A stretch of 64,000 bases of DNA from Trichomonas vaginalis G3 (Eukaryota > Parabasalia > Trichomonadida > Trichomonadidae): contig NC_067207.1 in NCBI RefSeq assembly GCF_026262505.1, forward strand, positions 33,448,082-33,512,081. Reading direction: 5' to 3'. Positions within the stretch are counted from its first letter, which is position 1. Every line of letters starts with the position of its first letter. Made by a program: the position numbers and the translations under genes. The notes under the pieces were generated by a model that worked only from the letters and a program-made list of their open reading frames with translations, ran no database searches and was not told the origin of the DNA. Positions 29,770 to 41,473 of this stretch are shown here, piece by piece.

Positions 29770-30864
29770 TAAGGATGTCGTTTTGGGGACAATTGGGGAT
29801 CCGACCAAATAATTTTGAAAGTCTGGGGAACACGTAAAGTGTCAAAAAATATTTGTAAAGTGTCAAATCAGTATCCTTGAAGATCCTATCTTTAACATTG
29901 TGATTATAGTACTATATGATTTATGTTTATGCTTCTTATATGCTTTTCTTGAAAAAGAATATTTAATAATTTGATGATCTCTTAAATAAATATTTCCAGT
30001 CAATATATCAGGATATTATTCTTGTATTTCATAATTTTTATGAATGTTAATGGCTTTCCTCTATTTGTAATTGTTGTGTATGGTTAATCATTATTAATCT
30101 TTAAATTCTGAATTGAGTTTCTCAAGATTTAGTATCCCATATCACTTATCTATGTAATATCTTTTCAACTACAACATATTATGTCTGTATTGATAAACTA
30201 TAAACAATACTACAGATCGATGTCATAAACACAATCATATTTACTGAAATGAGTATAGAAACTAGTTTTGTATGTCTAATCAATACTAAAATCTATATGT
30301 TTAAAGATGTTTTGACAAAGGATAAATAATTTAATTTTTATTTAATGCAATAGAGTGTAAGAAATGAATAACTTTAGATTCATATTGTTCACAATAACCA
30401 AAAGTAGTAAAAGCAAGACACTAAAAAAATCGAAGTCATGGGGGATGGGGATGGGGGACGCATTCAAAATTGAATTGATTTTTTGTCTCCCCCATGGGGG
30501 ATGGGGAAAAACGTGACATTGGGGGAATATTTTATAGTCTATATTTGATTTGGTTTTGTGATAATATGATATAAATAAGTCATTTTCTGCATATAAAGTA
30601 GAGCAAAAAACTGGATTTTGAGGAAAATGAAAATTAAATTTGCTCAAAACTAAAGAAAAAGGTCGAAAATCGCATGAAAATCATATTATAATATTATGCA
30701 TATGTTAAATAAATGATAATACTAAAACTTTATTCCTTGATTATTTTTTGACAGTTTACTAAAAATCTCTGACATCTCGAACTTATCTTGTCACTTTTCA
30801 GTCCCCCAGCGTCCCCCAAGTGGGGGACGCAATTGTCCCCAATGGGGGCAAAACGACATGCTTA
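29770..30864. mobile_element. hAT-like non-autonomous element (about 1.1 kb)
   Basis: The ends are TAAGGATGTCGTTTTG and, reversed, TAAGCATGTCGTTTTG, followed by GGGGACAATTG-type subterminal sequence on both sides. Flanks carry a 7-bp duplication AGTAAAT (29763-29769 and 30865-30871). The TAAGG end matches the general hAT end pattern, and the same TAAGGATGT end is seen at 43432. The many GGGGGAC / GTCCCCC boxes inside resemble subterminal transposase sites. No gene inside. Confidence 0.75.
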
Positions 30865-30925
30865 AGTAAATCCTTTATTATACGATTATTTTTGATTAAA
30901 ATCATGTTTAATTGTTCATAATAAT

Positions 30926-31917
30926 AAACAATTAATAAAAAGTGACATAAAATAATAATATCTGATCATCTTATCTGAGATATACAAGCAAATAGTCAAT
31001 TATATAATTATTCAGGATCGAACAGTTACACATTTCAACCTTATGAAGTTGAATTAAAACAAGGTGTATATCGTTTTGAATTATGGGGTGGATCCGGATA
31101 TACATTTGATATTGATACAAATTATTCTAAAGGTGCATATGTTAAAGGTGAGATTGGTCTTCAGCGAACAACTAAATTCTATTTGCATGTAGGATCTAAA
31201 GGTTATGTTAATGCTGCCAAACCATCATATGGAGGTGGTGGTCCAGGCCAATGCTCCGGTGGTGGATCTTCAGATATCAGATTAGTCTCATGCAATTTTG
31301 AATACCCTGACGGTTTGAAATCCCGAATAATCGTTTCTGCTGGTTCAGGATCAGCAGATGGAATATTTAATAAACCAACAGAAGCTGATTTTGGCGGAAG
31401 TGGTGGCGGCTTGACTGGTTTTTCAAGTCAATATTCATCAAGTGTCGGAGGAAACCAAACATCTGGCGGTTCTGGAGAAGGTGTTTACAAAGGACGTTTT
31501 GGGTTTGGTGGAGGGAATGGCAACAACGATGGAATTTAACAAGACGGAAATGGATCTGGTGGTGGATGTTACTTTGGTGGCAGTGCTTCTCAATACGTGA
31601 CATATGGAGGCGGTGCTGGAGGTTCTTCATTCATCAGCGGTCATAACGGTTGTGTTGCAATTGCGAAAGATTTTACAGAAGAAAATCCTAAATTCCTAGA
31701 ATCATCAATCCATTTCAGTGGCCTTTCATTCTACGACACAGAAATGCTTGATGGATCTTAATATATGCCACTTCCCGATGGAACATATGGTTATGGAAAT
31801 ACAGGCAATGGAGCTATCAGAATTACTAAACTTTTTATCCCTATTATTCCAAGTTGTGTTTGTCATTATTCTCTTTCCACTTTCATATATTTTATATTTT
31901 TTATTGATATATCAATA
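30926..31917 (+). repeat. Segmental duplication, copy 1 (copy 2 at 33683-34680)
   Basis: About 1 kb, almost identical from AAACAATTAATAAAAAGTGA to the end of the glycine-rich gene. The copies differ mainly in one patch around 31497-31565, where copy 1 has a shorter and altered sequence. The flanks on either side are unrelated. Between the copies lies an oppositely oriented relative (32409-33443). Confidence 0.9.
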
Positions 31918-31920
31918 TAA
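30979..31920 (+). pseudogene. Glycine-rich surface protein, copy 1, broken
   Basis: The frame runs from 30979 to 31920 with two in-frame TAA codons (31537-31539 and 31759-31761) and no ATG at its start. It opens YTFQPYEVELKQGVYRFELW, then GGGGPGQCSGGGSSDIRLV and GGGAGGSSFISGHNGC. This is the glycine-rich module (ALK-type glycine-rich region, beta-sandwich plus GGG loops) common in trichomonad surface proteins. The end is hydrophobic. The second stop is shared with copy 2, the first is private to this copy. Confidence 0.75.
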
Positions 31921-32194
31921 GTAAAATTTTATTTATTTCATGAATTGCGAAATATCTGATGCATTTTTAATACAAGAATAACTGATAAAATTTTGTATTC
32001 TAAAACATGTCAATAAACATAAAAATGTATATTTACCAGTTTGACATCAATTAGAAATCATCACAAGAGTATATAGAACATTTATTTCCATTAATTTTCT
32101 TGTTTTGGACAGCTTTATTTTGTAATTATTGAGCCACTATTTGTATAAAAGTATTTTTTGTCAAAATTTTACTTGTCGAACCCAATGATCTGGT

Positions 32195-32344
32195 ACAGCT
32201 TCATTTGTAAATTGTACCTTTGATTTAATCATTACATTATTTTCTAATATTATAAATTCCGATAGTACAATTTCCACCTCAAAGAGCCAATATCTAGTGT
32301 ATGCTAAAATACCTGATTGTGATGAAGTATTCCAAGCCAAATGA
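32195..32344 (+). pseudogene. Degraded Pmp-like C-terminal fragment
   Basis: A 49-residue stretch starting TASFVNCTFDLIITLFSN and ending YAKIPDCDEVFQAK aligns well with the end of the Pmp-like gene at 28967 (VVNCTFDLSSSLFSG...YSKILLCEEVFQTHR). No other part of the gene is left; the surrounding DNA from 31921 to 32194 shows no gene. Confidence 0.6.
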
Positions 32345-32408
32345 TTGATTGTAACATATAACTATCAATATTTCTTTCGTAATATATATTCTCAATTTTG
32401 TTTGTTTA

Positions 32409-33443
32409 TTAGGCTCTAGAAAAGAAGACAACTTGTAGGAATATGTCAAAAGATGATAAAGAATGAATAGATTGACAAGTTAATACAATTGCTTCATTCA
32501 AAACTGTGATACGAACGAAGCCATTTCCGCTTCGTCCTGTCTCATAAAATTCTTCATATTCATAATCTCGAGGCTTAAAATGAACCCATGGAAGGGGTGT
32601 CTTTCCCTTTCCATCAATCATTTGAGTATTAAAGAAAGACAAGTTACTATAATGTATTGGTTGACCAGTGTGATGTATGTCTTCAAATGAAGATGATTCA
32701 TTTGATATTGCATCACAACCAAGATGTCCAGAAATGAATGAAGAACCTCCTGTAGATCCACCTGCTATCAATGTTGAGGCTCCTGCATAATATCCATTTC
32801 CTCCTGTGCCACCCCAATCTTGAGTTGCATTTGTAGTATATCCAGGTATTCCAAATTTTCCTGACAAAACCCTTATATCATTTGAAAAACCAGGATGAGT
32901 TTGATTTGCCCCGAAAATTTTAATTGGAAGCAATGGACTTCCTTCTTCTTTGAAAGATGTTATTGAGTAATTAGATGACAAACCTCCTGCAGGTGATGGA
33001 GTAGAAAGCTGCCATTCAAGAGAGCCTCCTGAAGCAGCTACCATAATTCGACTTTTCAATGAATCAAAATCATAATAATCTCCATCTTTTAAACGAATAT
33101 CGGTAGCGCCTCCAGAAAAAGCTCCTCTAAAAAAAGTTGCGTTTGGAGGAACACTATTATATGTGCCCATTGTTGGGCCAATATATAAATATAACTTTGT
33201 TAATTTTTTGAATTCAATGTAACCACTTGTATAGGCACCATTTCCATTGTTACCTGCAGCACCCCAACACTCAATCTTATACAATGCAGGAAATAGTGAA
33301 ACCTCATAGTTTTTGCAAATATTCTTATTTTCACAAGGATATCCAAATAATTTAGATGTTCGACTATATGTAACATTCGGTTTTCCATATAGTTCATCGA
33401 ACAAATATTTAATATACCCAATATCCCCGTATTTTACTATAAA
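32409..33443 (-). CDS. Glycine-rich surface protein, no start codon seen
   Basis: Open for about 344 residues on the minus strand, beginning near KYLFDELYGKPNVTYSRTSK. It has the family pattern: an aromatic opening (LFPALYKIECWGAAGNNGNG), GGATDIRLKDG, GGSTGGSSFISGHLGCDAIS, and a closing TGRSGNGFVRITV, then a hydrophobic C-terminal end. It is the best preserved member here and has no internal stop. No ATG precedes it; a TTTATAG string at the frame boundary may be a splice acceptor, with an ATG just before it. The strand is opposite to the duplicated copies on both sides. Confidence 0.65.
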   Translation of the reverse strand, partial: FIVKYGDIGYIKYLFDELYGKPNVTYSRTSKLFGYPCENKNICKNYEVSLFPALYKIECWGAAGNNGNGAYTSGYIEFKKLTKLYLYIGPTMGTYNSVPPNATFFRGAFSGGATDIRLKDGDYYDFDSLKSRIMVAASGGSLEWQLSTPSPAGGLSSNYSITSFKEEGSPLLPIKIFGANQTHPGFSNDIRVLSGKFGIPGYTTNATQDWGGTGGNGYYAGASTLIAGGSTGGSSFISGHLGCDAISNESSSFEDIHHTGQPIHYSNLSFFNTQMIDGKGKTPLPWVHFKPRDYEYEEFYETGRSGNGFVRITVLNEAIVLTCQSIHSLSSFDIFLQVVFFSRA

Positions 33444-33735
33444 TCAATAGGATTCATTTCAAAAAGGAAAAGTGACATATTTCTGATATTTTGACATTTA
33501 AGATATATAAAGAAATGATACTATTATTCAAAACATAAAAATGATTGATCTAATGACCATTGTTATCAAAATTGAATTCAATTTTTGAAATGACCCGTCA
33601 AATTTTACTCTCAATTTAAAATAGACTGTAGATTAACATAATTGATTAAATTATGTAATTAAATGATGCATTTTACGATCGGAAACAATTAATAAAAAGT
33701 GACATAAAATAATAATATCTGATCATCTTATCTGA
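33444..33735. other. Intergenic region between the glycine-rich genes
   Basis: AT-rich; no gene. It holds AAAAGTGACATA at about 33470, a string also found before both duplicated copies (30941, 33698) and before the discoidin-like gene (48060), perhaps a promoter element. Confidence 0.4.
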
Positions 33736-34683
33736 GATATACAAGCAAATAGTCAATTATATAATTATTCAGGATCGAACAGTTACACATTTCAACCTTA
33801 TGAAGTTGAATTAAAACAAGGTGTATATCGTTTTGAATTATGGGGTGGATCCGGATATACATTTGATATTGATACAAATTATTCTAAAGGTGCATATGTT
33901 AAAGGTGAGATTGGTCTTCAGCGAACAACTAAATTCTATTTGCATGTAGGATCTAAAGGTTATGTTAATGCTGCCAAACCATCATATGGAGGTGGTGGTC
34001 CAGGCCAATGCTCCGGTGGTGGATCTTCAGATATCAGATTAGTCTCATGCAATTTTGAATACCCTGACGGTTTGAAATCCCGAATAATCGTTTCTGCTGG
34101 TTCAGGATCAGCAGATGGAATATTTAATAAACCAACAGAAGCTGATTTTGGCGGAAGTGGTGGCGGCTTGACTGGTTTTTCAAGTCAATATTCATCAAGT
34201 GTCGGAGGAAACCAAACATCTGGCGGTTCTGGAGAAGGTGTTTACAAAGGACGTTTCGGATTCGGTGGAGGGAATGGTAATAATTACGTTGATAATGGAG
34301 CTAATGACGGAAATGGAGCTGGTGGAGGATGTTACTTTGGTGGCAGTGCTTCTCAATACGTGACATATGGAGGCGGTGCTGGAGGTTCTTCATTCATCAG
34401 CGGTCATAACGGTTGTGTTGCAATTGCGAAAGATTTTACAGAAGAAAATCCTAAATTCCTAGAATCATCAATCCATTTCAGTGGCCTTTCATTCTACGAC
34501 ACAGAAATGCTTGATGGATCTTAATATATGCCACTTCCCGATGGAACATATGGTTATGGAAATACAGGCAATGGAGCTATCAGAATTACTAAACTTTTTA
34601 TCCCTATTATTCCAAGTTGTGTTTGTCATTATTCTCTTTCCACTTTCATATATTTTATATTTTTTATTGATCTATCAATATGA
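33736..34683 (+). pseudogene. Glycine-rich surface protein, copy 2
   Basis: Copy 2 of the duplication. The frame from 33736 is open to a TAA at 34522-34524 and then continues in frame to 34683 through PLPDGTYGYGNTGNGAIRIT and a hydrophobic tail. In the paralogue at 32409 the corresponding place is coding (DGKGKTPLPW), so the TAA appears to have replaced a sense codon. The same TAA is in copy 1, so it predates the duplication. No start codon is seen. Confidence 0.7.
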
Positions 34684-35045
34684 ATAAAAATTTCAAACAA
34701 TAATGTGATTTTTTATACTATGTTTATTGATTTTTTATTGATATTTCATTATTCTTGTCAACACTTGTATAAGAAATTATTGTTATATCAAAATTTGAGT
34801 ATCAATTCATAGTAATTGCAATAATTTCAGGTAATACAAAAGAGGATTATAGATTTGTATATGTTTTATTGATATTTCCTTTATTATTATCAAATGTGGT
34901 ATAAAAATGATTTTTTCCATCAAAATTTCATTATTTTTTTCCGAGATGGAACTTTCATGATAATTTAATTGAAATATATATTATAATGGTGCCTGAATGT
35001 GAAATGAAAGTAATTATAAAAATATCAAATTTGTAGCCGATATTT
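34684..35045. other. AT-rich intergenic region
   Basis: No gene or element end recognised. TTATTGATATTTC-type strings recur at about 34736, 34867 and 36176. Confidence 0.5.
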
Positions 35046-36147
35046 AGAGATGCGAGTTTCCGAATTTTTTTTAGCCCTGGGATGTCATAACCGCTGCGGT
35101 TTTGTAAAATTTGGGATAAATTTTGACAATCCATTTTTTGTGGGATGTACGTTTATATCAATTTGCTCGGCGTTTGCCGAGCTATTGTACAATCCTACTC
35201 GAACACATTACGCAGCTTCTGCTCAACAATGAGCAGGTCTTACCACGTTGAGAGGCTTTCGTTCGAGTTCTGATGCAGATCCCAACGCGAGCGAGAGTCT
35301 CTCAAGCAAGCTTCTAATTCGTAGCTAGAGTTTCACTCTTATGAACTGGCAGCCAATTTGAGAGACTTTCGCTCGAGATCTAATGAAAAATCAGAACTCG
35401 GCCAAAAATTGCCCAAACAGGCTTGTAATTCGTAGCTATAGTATTGATCGTATGGATGTGTTGCCAATATTAGAGACTTTCGCTCGATGTCTGATATTGC
35501 ATCAGACATCGAGCGAAAGTCACTCAAAACAGCTTAGACATGTCTATTTTGACGGCATTAAATGATTTCATAGGAAATGTCTCAGTTGTTAATTAAGTTC
35601 ACGTGAGCTTTTATGAATGAAAATAAGTAAAAAAAAGAATTTTCTCAAAAAAAATTGTGTACGCATTGAAATTTTTATCTATAAATTTAGATATGTCATC
35701 AATAATATAATATAATTTTAAATTCGTGGAGTACACTTGGGATAATTGAATATGGGCTACCCCATCCCAACCTCTCAAACTTCCTCTGAATTTGGACAAG
35801 GTATCCCAATCCCAAAGACCTATCTGAATAAAATGAAATAAGTATATTATATATTATTTATTTGCTAATAATGAGCATAAATCGCTAAAATTATGAAGAA
35901 ATTAAAAATTAAAAATTAAAATTAGAAAAAATGTTGATTTAATGAGAGAATATTGTATAAAAATAGAATTATTAGCTAAAATACGTATTAATTTTATGAT
36001 ATTTCAATCACATTAACGAAAATCGCCCATTTTTAATTCAAATGGGCGAGAAAAAAAAATAAAATTCCAAAAAAAAATTGAATTGGGGAAACGATAGGGG
36101 ACGGGATATGAGAAACCCCATATGTTTGGGAATTTTTCGCATCACTA
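35046..36147. mobile_element. hAT-like non-autonomous element (about 1.1 kb)
   Basis: The ends are (T)AGAGATGCGA and, reversed, TAGTGATGCGA. It is flanked by an 8-bp duplication CGATATTT (35038-35045 and 36148-36155). Inside the left end is TTTAGCCCTGGGATGTC, related to TTTAGCCCTGGGATCCC in the hAT-like element at 43432, and CCCATCCCAACC-type subterminal boxes. Another end of this family is found at 52372. It contains several palindromes but no gene. Confidence 0.8.
35475..35521. repeat. Perfect 21-bp hairpin
   Basis: GACTTTCGCTCGATGTCTGA plus one base (35475-35495) pairs perfectly with 35501-35521 around a 5-base loop. Related half-copies of GAGACTTTCGCTCGA occur at about 35252, 35361 and 35473. 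Confidence 0.9.
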
Positions 36148-36223
36148 CGATATTTGATAGAATTATCGAGATTTTTATTGATATTTCACCTTTTATTTAT
36201 TATTATCAATAATGGTAAAAAAA

Positions 36224-36766
36224 TTATTTTTCCATCAAAATAAAAACAAATGTATAAAGAATATTAAAGTGTAAACATGGTTTATTTATGCCTAGAGAAC
36301 AATATACATATGGTTTGATAGAAATAAATCCGTTCCCTGAATGACCAATATTATTGGATCCATCAGGTTCAATGATATTTTCATTTCCATTTTTGTATAT
36401 GACATTTTTAAGTATTTTTGAAGCCCAACTACTCCCTCCACCACCAGCACCTATATCTGCACCTCCACCTCCGCCGTAAAATTCACTCCCTCCACCTCCT
36501 GATGAAGCCTCAAGTTTAGAACATGCATTGCCTCCTGCCAAAAAAGTGCCATTATCAGCAAGACAAATGTATTTTGTCTCATTAGTGATATAACGACCTC
36601 CCATTCCAGGAGAAGATGAAGTTGCACCTGTTCCATAATAATAATTTCCATTTAAAACTCTTCCTTTTCCGCTGCCTGCAATATAACTGCCAAAACCGCC
36701 AATATACTCATTTGTTCGAGGAACCGGAAAATGATTCCACTTTTTGAGAGGAACACTTTCTGTTCT
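36224..36766 (-). pseudogene. Glycine-rich surface protein, C-terminal part only
   Basis: Open for about 180 residues without a start codon. It contains GGFGSYIAGSGKGRVLNGN, ASSGGGGSEFYGGGGGADIG and GHSGNGFISIKPYVYCSLG, the same layout as the gene at 49549 (GGGGSGFYGGGGGADSGAG). The upstream half of the usual module is missing, as the frame begins abruptly near 36766, and no transmembrane tail is certain (NILYTFVFILMEK at the end is hydrophobic). A 5'-truncated relic is most likely. Confidence 0.65.
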
Positions 36767-37418
36767 TTATTTATTTCGAAATCTATTTGAGATTTAGATC
36801 TGGCATTATGAACATAGAATATGTATAATATTTAAAATGAAATATATGAATTAGGAGGAAATTTGGATTTTTTCAAATGATATAATTACTATATTTATAG
36901 TAAATATTGAGTTTTTGATGGAAATGAACGGTAAGATGGTTGTGCATGATGAGATCAATAATATTATATTGTTAGTATGTAATTTAAACAATATTTTATA
37001 ATTTACATTTTATATTATAGTTAGATAATGAAATTAACATTGTTAGTACAATTGATTCAATAGCTAGTAAAAATGTATATAATAAATCAAGTATGAATTC
37101 GGATTTTTCATGAAGGAATTAGAAAGATGAGATTTTTCTTTATTGAAATTTAATAAATAGAAAGTATATTGATGGTGAAACACATCCATAAATATGGGGA
37201 AAGCAAATATTAGCAAGATTTCGTAAAATGTTTAGGAGAATGTTGAAAAAGGAGAAATTTTATTTTGAAAAAAATTGATAAAAAATAGAAAATAAAAAAT
37301 TGAAAAAATAGATAGTATATTAATAGATAAATGCAATTATTAAAAAAAAAACAAATTTGAATTTTGATATGGGAATAAAATTATTCTCACAAATTGTAAA
37401 GATTTGAGAGCGTTTTGA
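36767..37418. other. AT-rich intergenic region
   Basis: Extremely AT-rich with many A-runs. No gene, repeat or element boundary recognised. Confidence 0.5.
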
Positions 37419-38636
37419 AAAAAATCGAAATTATCAAAATGGATAAATTATGAAAAGATTATTGAAATAAACAAAGAAAATGAAAATATATCTATTGGAA
37501 ATAATGCTTTTGAATCTTCTACTATTCAATCAATTATTTTCCCAATTGGCTTGAAAAGTCTAGGAATTAAAGCGTTCCAAAATTGTGCTAGATTGACCTC
37601 TGTTACTTTTCAAGGAACTCAAATTACTGAAATTTCGGATTATTGTTTCTTTTCATGTAAGAATCTTCAATCAATTAAACTTCCATCTTCTATAATAACA
37701 ATTGGAATTTCTTCATTTCATGGTTGCTCATCTTTAGGAGATGTTGGTCTCTCAGATTTACATGATTTACAAACAATTTCAAACTATGCTTTCATGCAAA
37801 GTGGGTTGATATCTGCAATGCTCTCACTTACCCTTCAATCTGTTGGTGTTAGGGCTTTTTATGGATCTTCAATTGGCAATCTATCAATTAGTTGTTTAAT
37901 TCCATCAGGTCTTTGTAGATTATGCACTTCTTTAGAAACACTTACATTGAATGAAGGTGTCAGTCAAATCGGTCCTTTTGCATTTTCAGAATGTACTTCA
38001 TTAATTGGATTCACAATACCTAAAAGATTAACAAAAATTCTAGAATTTGCATTTGAATCATGTTCATCTTTATCAAATGTGAGAATGGTGGCTAACTGTA
38101 ATCTAGAATCAATTGAAGGAGGATGTTTCTATGGTTGTCATAATTTGAAATTTATCAATTTGAGCATATATGATACTTCTTATTTATTCCAAAATGGTGC
38201 TTTAACTTTTCATAATCAAAGTAAATTAATGGTTTTTATTCCATATAGTGGAATCAAAAATTTCATTGTACCAAATGATATGGAAGTTATAGGACGATGT
38301 GCTTTTATGGGAAGTCCAACTCTTCTCAGGGTTTTCTTCAATGGAAACAAAATTAAGATGATAGAGTATCAGGCATTCAAAGATTGTCCAAACTTAAATC
38401 TGATATTCATTGCATCTTCAAATTCCATTTCTCTTGGAAATCAAGTTTTTGATGGTTGCCCTTTGCTCAGGAAATGCGGATCATTCTCTGTGCCTCAAGA
38501 TATTAAGCAAATATTTATAGCTCAGAAAATTCCGAATATTGCGTTTTCAGATGAATGTCCTATGGAAAATTCATGTGAGCAAATTCGGTTTTCTTTCATA
38601 TCTATATTTGCTTTTTGCCCATTTATTTTATTATAA
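37419..38636 (+). pseudogene. BspA-like leucine-rich-repeat surface protein, 5' end missing
   Basis: Open from 37419 with no ATG before the repeats. About 12 BspA-type (LRR_5) repeats of 22-24 residues follow, for example GIKAFQNCARLTSVTFQGT, ISDYCFFSCKNLQSIKLPSS and IGPFAFSECTSLIGFTIPK. The C-terminus IRFSFISIFAFCPFILL is hydrophobic and could be an anchor or just a degraded tail. BspA-like proteins form the largest surface family in trichomonads and are thought to mediate adhesion. The repeats are in frame throughout, so the gene may still be expressed if spliced or if a start lies in an upstream exon. Confidence 0.7.
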
Positions 38637-38962
38637 AATTATAATATAAGAATAATACAAGATGATAAATTATTTCAGAATTCTATCCTATTATAAAAAA
38701 ATTTTAGAAAATCACATCACCAATAAATATTAAGACACTTATTCTAATAATCAATTATGAAATCAGTTTTAAATTTAATCAAGAATTAAACAGAACAATA
38801 TCTGAATATTAAAATTAAAAATTTTACATTGAATAGTTTTGATTTGGAAACAAATACATTCTCCAATTAGAGAAGGAACAATATTAGAAAATTTTTCTCT
38901 ATATTGTTTGCAAGCTATAACTTCTGGGATAGAATTATGTAAATAGAATAAATTATTAGAAA

Positions 38963-39712
38963 CTAATTTTTTGAGTAATATATTATCCTTTTTAAATTAT
39001 TACATCCCTCAAAACTAAAATTCGCATTTTTAATTTGACAATAAAAAGTGACATTCTCAAGTGATTCGCAATAATGGAATATAAAGGAATCATCAAATTC
39101 ACAATCATTTGAAATAGTGATTGATTTAGCTGATATACCATCAAATGCTTTAAATCGAATTTTTGTTACTGTGAGTGGAGTTACATAATTATCATTGAAT
39201 GAACAAACTTGGTATAAAACTGTCATATCCTTTGAATATAAATTATATAGATTATCATTGGAAAAATATTGGTTCTCAGGATCAATAATGATTTTTTCAA
39301 GAGCTGTATCACTTCCAATAATACATGTCCCAATTTCTCTAACTCCCTTTCCAATATGTAAGTTTTTAATACGAGTTGTAGCAAATGCATATTGACCAAT
39401 ATAGTAAACTGAATCAGGGATATAAAAATGGTCACAAGAATAAAATGTTAGATCAAATGAATTATGACCAATTATTTCCAAAGAATTAGGAAGTCTAATT
39501 TCAGTATTAATTGTATGATAGTAGAATGCTTTAGGGGCAGTTTCTTTTACTAGATATTCTACATCATTTATACGGACTTTGTCTGGAAAAATTAGATTTA
39601 ATGGCTCTGATGCTATCGCATTCCTATCATTTGGATTATTCTTATCTCCAATAATTGCATATTTATTATCTTTATCTAATGTATACTTAACACCATTGAT
39701 AACTGTACTTAT
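38963..39712 (-). pseudogene. BspA-like leucine-rich-repeat gene, broken
   Basis: The minus-strand frame is open from about 39712 to 38963 without an ATG. It starts with a non-repeat segment (INGVKYTLDKDNKYAIIGD), then LRR_5 repeats such as IPDSVYYIGQYAFATTRIKN and IIIDPENQYFSNDNLYNLYS. After the stop at 38963, a related stretch (SIPEVIACKQYREKFSNIVP...) continues in another frame to about 38825, so the 3' end is frameshifted. It is divergent from the BspA-like fragment at 39796. Confidence 0.65.
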
Positions 39713-39795
39713 TTAATTGGTCGTTCGCAAATTTAAAATGTCACTTTTTTTTAAAAAAAATAAATTCATTTACAAAATATGATCACTTTTAAATC

Positions 39796-40335
39796 TTGAG
39801 TGAAAATATTGAAAGGCAATCAGGAAATACAATTATATCTTTTTATAAAGATTACAAGGATAAAATTAAGATCACAAATCAAATTTTCACAATTATCAAT
39901 GAATCAGCATGCGAAAATTGTTCCTGCACTGAATTAGATTTAAGTACATCATCAATAACAACTATTAAAGATAAGGCTTTCTTAAGATCCAAACTTCAAA
40001 GCATTATTTTCTCTTCAAATTTAAATTATATTGGTATAAATGCGTTTTCTATTACACAAATAACATCAATTCATATTGTTTCATCAATTCAAACTATGTC
40101 AGGATATTGCTTTAATCAATGTCGTGATCTAAATACATTGGTAGTTGATGATAAAAATCAATATTTTTATTCCAAAAATAATTTTATATTTTCTAAAAAT
40201 GGTGCAAAATTGATCAGAGCACCTATAGATTATAAGGTAGATGCTATTCCAGATAAGGAGAATATCCAAACATTAGGAACTTTTTTCATGAGTGGATCAA
40301 ATATTAAGGCTCCGGTCCCACCCTCTCAATTTTAA
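39796..40335 (+). pseudogene. BspA-like leucine-rich-repeat gene fragment
   Basis: Open for about 180 residues without a start codon, with a BspA-type opening (FTIINESACENCSCTELDLS) and three repeats (IKDKAFLRSKLQSIIFSSN, IGINAFSITQITSIHIVSS, MSGYCFNQCRDLNTLVVDD). It ends at 40335, just after GSNIKAPVPPSQF, with no further repeats, so the 3' part is lost. It is the divergent partner of the minus-strand gene at 38963; AAAATGTCACTTTTTTTT lies between them. Confidence 0.6.
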
Positions 40336-41473
40336 AAGTTTTAATATCTCCACCAATATGAGTTTTTGATACTTTTATTTTAGTATATAATATCATTATG
40401 TAATACACTATAGTATTGTATATTTAAACTCAGTATTACTATTATAGTTCATCTTATCTGAGAATTCGGTATTTTGACAAATTTCAACTTTGACCGGTAA
40501 AACTATTTATAATCAAAAAAGCCCACGACATTTTATAGCATATTAGTGATACATTATATTGTTATTAGTAAACTTGATTTTCAATCTCTTCTAGATGAGT
40601 TATTTGTTTTTTTGAAAAAATCTGACAAATCACTTTTTGACAGAATCTAAAGATTTTTGATTTGTGAAAGTTTTAATAATATGATAAGGTTTATATATGC
40701 TATCATAATATAATAAAATCATATAATATTACATTATCGCTATTTATGTCGAATATTAAAAAATTGTATATTAACATTTTTTGTCATATCTTGATAATAA
40801 AGAAAAAACTCTCAGTTCCCCTTCGACAAATTGTTAGAATGCAACTAAAGTTTATTTTGATATAGTGAGTTTGCTTCTAAAAAAATATATGAAAGAAGAA
40901 TTAGATTTGCAAGACCCCTATAAAAAACCATTTTTGCGTCGAGAATAACTTCATGCACGATTAATTGATATGATAATAAAAATCATATATGATAATTACT
41001 TAATATAGGCAACAATATTGTATTAATCACTTTGTGTCAAAATGGTTTTTCGATAATTGAGTATTCAATTTTTCAAAAATGCATTCAATAATTTGAATTA
41101 TAATTCAACGTATAAGAAAAAAACTCTCAGTTCCCCTTCGACAATTTGTAAAGAAAATTATATAGTTTCTATTGACACTATTATCATATTCTACATTCTT
41201 CGGTATTTCGAAGAATTAGGTTTGCAAATTTGATAATTTTGATGTATTTTTTCAAATTGAGAGGATTTTTGACGATAGAAGTGGGTCATTTTTGAACTAC
41301 AATTTTATATTGGTGTGCATGATTAAAATATGAATAAGTTTTATTGACAAGAAGTATAAGTTACAAAGTATTTGAGACTTAAAGAAACATCAAAAAAAGA
41401 TCAATGTAGTGTGTAGTTTTAAGCTGATTTTCTAAATAAAATTTAAACCTTAAATATTTATTTTTTTGTAAAA
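40336..41473. other. AT-rich region with a 30-bp duplicated string
   Basis: No gene recognised. AAAAACTCTCAGTTCCCCTTCGACAA occurs at 40805-40830 and again at 41121-41146, which suggests a degraded repeat or element. No inverted ends or target duplications could be fixed. Confidence 0.5.

Noticed and set aside
40309-40325. Inverted similarity of GGCTCCGGTCCCA with 46895 (GGGACCGGAGTCTT)
   Set aside because: Only about 16 bp; it could mark a rearrangement or a shared BspA-like end, but there is too little to support a claim.
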